A stretch of 64,000 bases of DNA, taken from the NCBI RefSeq assembly GCF_017599345.1, contig NZ_JAGFVL010000055.1, forward strand, positions 5,971-69,970, read 5' to 3'. The translations under genes were made by a program, and so were the position numbers. Numbering within the stretch: position 1 is the first letter of the stretch; every line of letters begins with the position of its first letter. The notes beneath the pieces were generated by a model. It was given only the letters and a program-made list of their open reading frames with translations, was not told the origin of the DNA and did no database searches. Positions 59,060 to 64,000 of the stretch are shown piece by piece. Origin of the DNA: Gracilibacillus suaedae. GTDB taxonomy: Bacteria; Bacillota; Bacilli; Bacillales; Amphibacillaceae.

Positions 59060-59074
59060 ATGATAACGTTTTCT
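59060..59074. promoter_or_regulatory. Candidate cre (CcpA) site before the beta-galactosidase gene
   Basis: ATGATAACGTTTTCT matches the cre consensus WTGNAANCGNWNNCW with one mismatch and lies between TTGATA and TATAAG, a possible weak promoter. Carbon catabolite repression of the sugar hydrolase would follow. Confidence 0.5.
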
Positions 59075-59132
59075 TATAAGATGAATGTATTGCATTAGTT
59101 GATACAGTGAGAATAAATGGGGAGTGTTGAGC

Positions 59133-61142
59133 ATGGTTAAACGTATAGATGAAGTTATGCCTCGTATTGCATTTGGTGGGGATTACAATCCAGAGCAATG
59201 GGATGAAAGTGTTTGGTTAGAAGATGCTAAGTTAATGCAAGAGGCAGGGGTAAACCTTGTTTCTGTAGCCATATTCAGCTGGTCCGTGCTAGAACGGGAA
59301 GAAGGTAAGTTGGATTTTAGTTGGTTAGACAGAGTGTTGGATATTTTACACGATCACGGAGTTGGCGTGTCTTTAGCGACAGCAACAGCCTCGCCGCCAG
59401 CTTGGCTGTCAAAAGAATATCCAGAGGTGTTAGCCGTACAAGAAAATGGAGTACCTTATCAGATTGGTTCTCGCCAACATTATTCACCTAATAGTAAGCG
59501 GTTTCGATACGCAGTTAAACAATTGGTTAAGGAAATGGCCAACAGATATAAAGACCATTCCGCATTAAAAATGTGGCATATTAACAATGAATATGGCTGT
59601 CACTTAGCAGAGTGTTACAGTGATGAAAGCTTGTCAGCATTTCGCGAATGGTTAAAAAACCGTTATCAGACAATAGAGAACTTAAATCAAAAATGGGGAA
59701 CGAATTTCTGGAGCCAGCGTTATAATGAGTGGGATGAGATTCAATTTCCGGTTAATTTGCCTACTTTTTATAACCCAAGTCAAAAATTAGATTATAAACG
59801 CTTTATGAATGATGCTATTTTTGATTTATATAAAATAGAGAAAGAGGTATTACGTGAGATCACTCCGGATATACCAGTATTTACTAATTTCATGTATGAA
59901 TTCAAGCCGTTGAATTATTTTGGGTGGGCTAAAGAAATGGATTTAGTGACATGGGATTCGTATCCAGATCCGAGAGAAGGAAAACCTTATCGACATGCGA
60001 TGCACCATGATTTAATGCGCAGTTTAAAAAATGGACAACCTTTTTACTTAATGGAGCAGGTAACATCACATGTAAACTGGCGTGATATAAATCTGACGAA
60101 AAAGCCTGGGGAAATGAGGTTGTGGAGTTATTCTACTGTAGCACGTGGTGGAGATGGTGTCATGTATTTCCAATGGCGTCAAGGAAAAGCCGGAGCAGAG
60201 AAGTTCCATGGTGCCATGGTTCCCCACTCCAATGATCCGAATAGTCGTGTTTATCAAGAGGTAAAACAATTAGGGAATGAATTAAAACAATTGGATGGAC
60301 TGGCAGGAGCGCGAGGTACGGCAAAAGTTGCGATTGTTTTTGATTGGGAAAATTGGTGGGCTGTGGAGCATGAAGGAAAACCACATAACCGGTTATCCTA
60401 TTTAGATCAAGTCTACCAATATTACCGCTCATTCTATGAAAAAAATATTGCGGTTGATTTTGTAGAACCGAACGGAAACTTAGCAGACTACCAGTTCGTA
60501 GTGGCACCAATGCTATATATGATTCGTGATGGTGAGGAAAACAATCTAGAACAATTTGTAAAAAACGGTGGAACATTAATAGTAAGCTTTTTCAGTGGCA
60601 TTGCAGATGAGCAAGACCATATCCATTTAGGAGGATATCCCGCGCCATTACGATCACTTTTAGGCTTAACAGTGGAAGAATTTGCTCCAATGGCAGATGA
60701 TGAAATAAATACAATTGTTGCGAATGGAGAGAAATTTACTGTCAATACGTGGGCGGATATTATTAAACTGGAAGGTGCTAAGGCAATTGCTACTTTTAAA
60801 GAAAATTGGTATCAGGACAATCCTGCTGTAACGATTCATCGATATGGACAAGGAAGCTCGATTTATGTTGGTACAAATCCGTCAGACGACTACCTTGATC
60901 AATTAATAAGTGGAATCTTACAGCAATTAGAAGTCAGCGCACCGCTAGATGCACCAAAAGATGTGGAAATTGCAGAGCGTGTAACAAATGATAAGAGATA
61001 TTTGTTTATTATTAACCATAATACTGACCCTGTGACGATTGCTTTAAAAGAGGGTGTTGTCTATCAGGATTGTTTACAAGGTAAGCAAGTAAGTCAGACA
61101 ATCACAGTCCAAAACACTGATGTAGCTATCTTAGTCTACTAA
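59133..61142 (+). CDS. Beta-galactosidase, glycoside hydrolase family 42
   Basis: The 669-residue cytosolic enzyme has the GH42 TIM barrel with acid/base Glu153 (WHINNEYGCH) and nucleophile Glu308 (FYLMEQVTSHVNW), a trimerisation domain (residues 390-590) and a small C-terminal beta domain. The cysteine cluster for zinc seen in some thermophilic members is not apparent. The GGDYNPEQWDESVW start and length fit the family. No signal peptide is present, so it acts on sugars taken up, perhaps galactosides or arabinosides. ATG 59133 lies 8 bases after GGGGAG. No sugar operon partner is adjacent. Confidence 0.93.
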   Translation: MVKRIDEVMPRIAFGGDYNPEQWDESVWLEDAKLMQEAGVNLVSVAIFSWSVLEREEGKLDFSWLDRVLDILHDHGVGVSLATATASPPAWLSKEYPEVLAVQENGVPYQIGSRQHYSPNSKRFRYAVKQLVKEMANRYKDHSALKMWHINNEYGCHLAECYSDESLSAFREWLKNRYQTIENLNQKWGTNFWSQRYNEWDEIQFPVNLPTFYNPSQKLDYKRFMNDAIFDLYKIEKEVLREITPDIPVFTNFMYEFKPLNYFGWAKEMDLVTWDSYPDPREGKPYRHAMHHDLMRSLKNGQPFYLMEQVTSHVNWRDINLTKKPGEMRLWSYSTVARGGDGVMYFQWRQGKAGAEKFHGAMVPHSNDPNSRVYQEVKQLGNELKQLDGLAGARGTAKVAIVFDWENWWAVEHEGKPHNRLSYLDQVYQYYRSFYEKNIAVDFVEPNGNLADYQFVVAPMLYMIRDGEENNLEQFVKNGGTLIVSFFSGIADEQDHIHLGGYPAPLRSLLGLTVEEFAPMADDEINTIVANGEKFTVNTWADIIKLEGAKAIATFKENWYQDNPAVTIHRYGQGSSIYVGTNPSDDYLDQLISGILQQLEVSAPLDAPKDVEIAERVTNDKRYLFIINHNTDPVTIALKEGVVYQDCLQGKQVSQTITVQNTDVAILVY

Positions 61143-61233
61143 AAACAAGAAAAATAAACGAGTAAAAATATTTTCTATTCCGCTTCTTTATGTTAGTATA
61201 AATCTAACAATCGAAGTAGGAAGGGTTCTAATC

Positions 61234-62493
61234 ATGAGTACAAAAGTCAATCCAATTCAAGTGAGAGATATCATAATTGCAAATCAAGTACTAAAGGATG
61301 TAGTCGTCAAAACACCGCTGCAACGCGATCCCATTTTATCTGATAAATATGATTGTAATGTTTATCTCAAAAGAGAAGACTTACAAGTTGTCCGTTCATT
61401 TAAAATTCGCGGAGCATATAATTTGATGCAAGGTTTGTCAAAAGAAGAATTAGAAAATGGAGTGGTTTGTGCTAGTGCTGGTAATCATGCACAGGGTGTT
61501 GCTTATTCCTGTAAAGCGTTAGGAGTAAATGGTGTGATTTTTATGCCTAGTACAACACCACGTCAAAAAGTAAACCGAGTTGAATTTTTCGGTGGTCCGT
61601 TTGTGGAAATCCGTTTAATTGGTGACACATTTGATGATTCTTTTGATCAAGCAATGGAATATTGCAACGAACATAATGCATCATTTATCCATCCGTTTAA
61701 TGATACGAGAACCATTACAGGACAAGGTACAATCGGTTTGGAAATATTGGACAGCATGGAAGAGCCAATATCCCATGTCTTTATGGCTGTAGGCGGAGGC
61801 GGACTAATTTCTGGTGTCGGGTCTTACATAAGCAGTATCAGTCCAGATACAAAAATTATCGGTGTTGAACCAGAAGGTGCAGCTTCCATGAAAGCAGCGC
61901 TAGCAAAAGATGAAGTGGTCAAATTAGATAAAATTGATAAATTTGTAGATGGTGCTAGTGTAAAACGTGTTGGAGATATTTCGTTTGACATTGCTAAAGA
62001 ATTTATTGATGATATCGCAGTTGTTCCAGAAGGTAAGCTATGTACAACGTTATTAGATTTATATAATGAAAATGCAATCGTAGCTGAACCGGCAGGAGCG
62101 TTACCTGTATCTGCACTTGATTACTATCGTGATGAGATTAAAGGGAAAAATGTCGTTTGTATCGTAAGTGGTGGAAATAATGATATCGATCGTATGCAGG
62201 AATTTAAAGAACGTTCTTTAATCTATGAAGGATTTAAGCATTATTTTATTGTGAATTTCCCTCAACGTGCCGGTGCATTACGTGAATTTATGGATGAGGT
62301 CTTAGGCAAGGATGATGACATCACCCGCTTTGAATATACGAAAAAGAACAACCGTGACAAGGGACCTGTTCTGGTAGGGATTGAACTCCAACAGGCTGAA
62401 GACTACCATCAAATCATTTCTCGCATGGAGAAAAAAGGCTTCACTTACATTGAAATTAACAAAGACGAACAACTTTTTCAATTATTAATTTGA
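61234..62493 (+). CDS. ilvA: Threonine dehydratase, biosynthetic type
   Basis: The 419-residue PLP enzyme deaminates threonine to 2-oxobutyrate, the first step of isoleucine synthesis. The PLP lysine is Lys57 (VVRSFKIRGAYN), the cofactor glycine loop is VGGGGLISG, and one C-terminal ACT-like regulatory domain (residues 325-419) fits the short Bacillus form with isoleucine feedback. GGAAGGG lies about 8 bases before the ATG. Other ilv/leu genes are not adjacent, apart from ilvE 10 kb away. Confidence 0.95.
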   Translation: MSTKVNPIQVRDIIIANQVLKDVVVKTPLQRDPILSDKYDCNVYLKREDLQVVRSFKIRGAYNLMQGLSKEELENGVVCASAGNHAQGVAYSCKALGVNGVIFMPSTTPRQKVNRVEFFGGPFVEIRLIGDTFDDSFDQAMEYCNEHNASFIHPFNDTRTITGQGTIGLEILDSMEEPISHVFMAVGGGGLISGVGSYISSISPDTKIIGVEPEGAASMKAALAKDEVVKLDKIDKFVDGASVKRVGDISFDIAKEFIDDIAVVPEGKLCTTLLDLYNENAIVAEPAGALPVSALDYYRDEIKGKNVVCIVSGGNNDIDRMQEFKERSLIYEGFKHYFIVNFPQRAGALREFMDEVLGKDDDITRFEYTKKNNRDKGPVLVGIELQQAEDYHQIISRMEKKGFTYIEINKDEQLFQLLI

Positions 62494-62494
62494 C

Positions 62495-62528
62495 AAAAGG
62501 AAGCGACTTAGCCGCGCTTCCTTTTTAT
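62495..62528 (+). terminator. Terminator of ilvA
   Basis: GGAAGCG pairs with CGCTTCC, extended by AAAA/TTTT, starting two bases after the stop codon. Confidence 0.88.
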
Positions 62529-62608
62529 TAAATCCACATATATAACAATGAGTTAATTTATGAGGGACTGGGAAATGTCCCATTTTTGTTTAAAGGGGGC
62601 AGAAGCAT

Positions 62609-63589
62609 TTGGATACGTTCTTATACGAGGAACTAATGAAGGAAACAGAAGAAGAGCTTGCGATATTAAAAGGAAATCAAGCGGTTAATAAAAAAATATA
62701 TACAGATCTTACATCTGATTTTGTTATCCAAAGTGAAAAGTTTCTAAAAGACGATCTGATCATGGTTCGCAAACACCCCAGGTATATTAATTTTCCCAGA
62801 CACTCTCATGATTATATCGAAATGAATTATGTCTTCCATGGTCAATTTCATCAAAAGGTAGCTGATCAGCCAATTACTTTAAAGCAAGGTGATATCCTGC
62901 TACTAAATCAACATATCGAACATGAGTTAGCTGCATGTGAAGAAAGTGATATTGTTATCAACTTTATTATTCATCCAGCCTTTTTTGATTATATTCTATC
63001 TCATTTATCTACTGGATTTGTCCAGAGCCAAATGCTAAACTTTCTCATGAATAGTATTTTCGATTTTAGCCAAAAAGCAGAGTATTTATATTATCCAGTG
63101 TCTAATTCCGACCGTATTCAAGACATTATGCAGCAAGTATTAAAACAAATGATGGAAGAATCAATCTTATCGAAGTCAAAAATTAAATTTTTAATGGGAT
63201 TACTCATCATTGAGTTGATCGAACAACAAAATCAAACTAATGAAAGTACTATTCAATCCGAACAGCACGCCTTCTTAACAGAAGTATTTCGCTATATCGA
63301 AGAACACTATCAAGAAGCTAATTTACAATCATTAGCGAATCGTTTTAATCAAACGGTTTACTGGGTAAGTAAAGAGATCAAGTCTTTAACCAATCAAAAT
63401 TTTAAAGATTTGGTTCAGCAAAAACGCCTGTTAGTAGCAAAGAACTTATTAGTATATAGTGATTTACCGATGCAATCCATAGCCGAAGAAGTGGGTTATG
63501 AAAATATAAGCTACTTCTATCGACTATTCAAAAAGAAATACGGGATGACGCCCAAAGCTTATAAAATGCAGTTAATCAAAGAAGATTAA
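62609..63589 (+). CDS. AraC-family transcription regulator with cupin sensor
   Basis: The 326-residue protein has an N-terminal cupin-type ligand domain (FPRHSHDYIEMNYVFHGQF, LKQGDILLLNQHIEHEL) and a C-terminal pair of helix-turn-helix motifs (NLQSLANRFNQTVYWVSKEI and MQSIAEEVGYENISYFYRLF ending in KKYGMTPKAY). Such regulators usually sense sugars. No target operon is next to it; the GH42 gene lies one gene upstream. The start is TTG 62609 with AAAGGGGGC about 9 bases upstream. The terminator overlaps its last codons. Confidence 0.9.
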   Translation: MDTFLYEELMKETEEELAILKGNQAVNKKIYTDLTSDFVIQSEKFLKDDLIMVRKHPRYINFPRHSHDYIEMNYVFHGQFHQKVADQPITLKQGDILLLNQHIEHELAACEESDIVINFIIHPAFFDYILSHLSTGFVQSQMLNFLMNSIFDFSQKAEYLYYPVSNSDRIQDIMQQVLKQMMEESILSKSKIKFLMGLLIIELIEQQNQTNESTIQSEQHAFLTEVFRYIEEHYQEANLQSLANRFNQTVYWVSKEIKSLTNQNFKDLVQQKRLLVAKNLLVYSDLPMQSIAEEVGYENISYFYRLFKKKYGMTPKAYKMQLIKED

Positions 63590-63600
63590 CTGCATTTTTT
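63568..63600 (+). terminator. Terminator of the AraC-family gene
   Basis: GCAGTTAATC (63568-63577) pairs perfectly with GATTAACTGC (63584-63593), followed by ATTTTTT. The stop codon lies in the stem. Confidence 0.92.
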
Positions 63601-63634
63601 CATTACAAACAATAAAAGTGCATGGAATCTATAA

Positions 63635-64000
63635 ACTGCGCAGTAACGAGGAGAAGAATTTCCTCTCTTCCATTTTTGACTTAGAGAGTGCAGATAAACC
63701 GCTTCGGCAGAATACTGCGCTTTCCGTGGGCGGTTTTTAGCTAACTTTGCAATGTGGATCTTCATCTTTCGCTGTCCCACAGGAGCTCTCCGTATTCTGC
63801 CTACGCTATTTTTGTTCTCTGATTATAGAAAGAAATGAACTCATGGAACTAAATTTTCTGTTTTATTACAGTATTAATCGGCTGTGAATACCCCTTTAGC
63901 ATAGTGGTACCCTAAGCTACATATGGTGGAGAAATCGACCTGTTGATTTCGGATTAGTGTTGTGGAGCATACCTTAACGAAGGTCGCCCACTTCCACTCC
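63635..64000. repeat. Family I element, copy D, cut by the window end
   Basis: It begins with ACTGCGCAGTAA (63635-63646), whose first ten bases form a perfect palindrome, and has the left module (CGGCAGAATACTGCGC to CCGTATTCTGCC), here without a clear inner hairpin. A family II half-copy (about 63871-63925) and the start of the right module (GCCCACTTCCACTCC) follow before the window ends. No gene lies in this last stretch. Confidence 0.75.

Overview
The window comes from a low-GC, endospore-forming Gram-positive bacterium of the Bacillaceae, most likely one of the halophilic or halotolerant genera near Gracilibacillus or Oceanobacillus. The reasons are a gene order running from lexA to parC that follows the Bacillus subtilis lexA-yneA-yneB-ynzC-tkt-yneF-ccdA-yneK-citB-yneN-yneP-yneQ-plsY-yneT-parE-parC block, strong AGGAGG-type ribosome sites, frequent TTG and GTG starts, a tRNA-Pro T-box, spore coat genes and AT-rich intergenic DNA. 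The genus is an inference from family resemblance; no search was run. No rRNA, tRNA, CRISPR array or transposase gene was seen.

Region by region: 1-5.2 kb is an accessory stretch with a broken phage holin, an intact phage-type N-acetylmuramoyl-L-alanine amidase, two spore genes behind sigma-K-like promoters (cotZ-like and a 38-residue YjcZ-type peptide) and an unrecognised probable spore-surface protein. 5.4-7.4 kb is the SOS locus: lexA diverges from a 31-residue membrane peptide in the yneA position, a serine resolvase (yneB) and ynzC, with three LexA boxes between. 7.5-27.7 kb holds transketolase, CcdA, an orphan MnhB-type membrane protein, a PAS histidine kinase, aconitase, a thioredoxin-like protein, a tandem AAA+ ATPase, thioesterase, FolE2, YidD, PlsY and topoisomerase IV. 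28.4-32.1 kb is the double dynamin DynA. 32.1-38.8 kb is histidine biosynthesis (hisJ facing away from hisZGDBHFI), in which hisA is missing from its usual place. 39-48.7 kb has small membrane ORFs, msrA, the ypcP exonuclease and the gltC/gltAB glutamate synthase locus. 49.4-63.6 kb has a HEPN-like/CBS protein, a branched-chain aminotransferase, T-box-controlled proBA, pyrophosphatase, a sugar transporter, a methyltransferase, a broken VOC gene, an internally repetitive protein, a GH42 beta-galactosidase, threonine dehydratase and an AraC regulator.

Two dispersed repeat families occupy much of the intergenic space. Family I elements (about 520-590 bp, four copies, the last cut by the window end) have terminal inverted repeats near ACTGCGAAGTAA and two internal hairpin modules; one hairpin shows a compensatory base-pair change between copies. 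Family II is a shorter imperfect palindrome (core GGTGCTAACCGTCTGTAA), found alone in at least seven places and as a half-copy inside family I elements. Neither encodes a protein, and together they are the most unusual structure here.

Metabolically the genes link nitrogen and amino-acid synthesis (gltAB, his, proBA, ilvE, ilvA), the TCA cycle and pentose phosphate pathway (citB, tkt), and sugar uptake and hydrolysis (sugar porter, GH42). Start sites were re-chosen from ribosome-binding sites wherever the longest reading frame was implausible.
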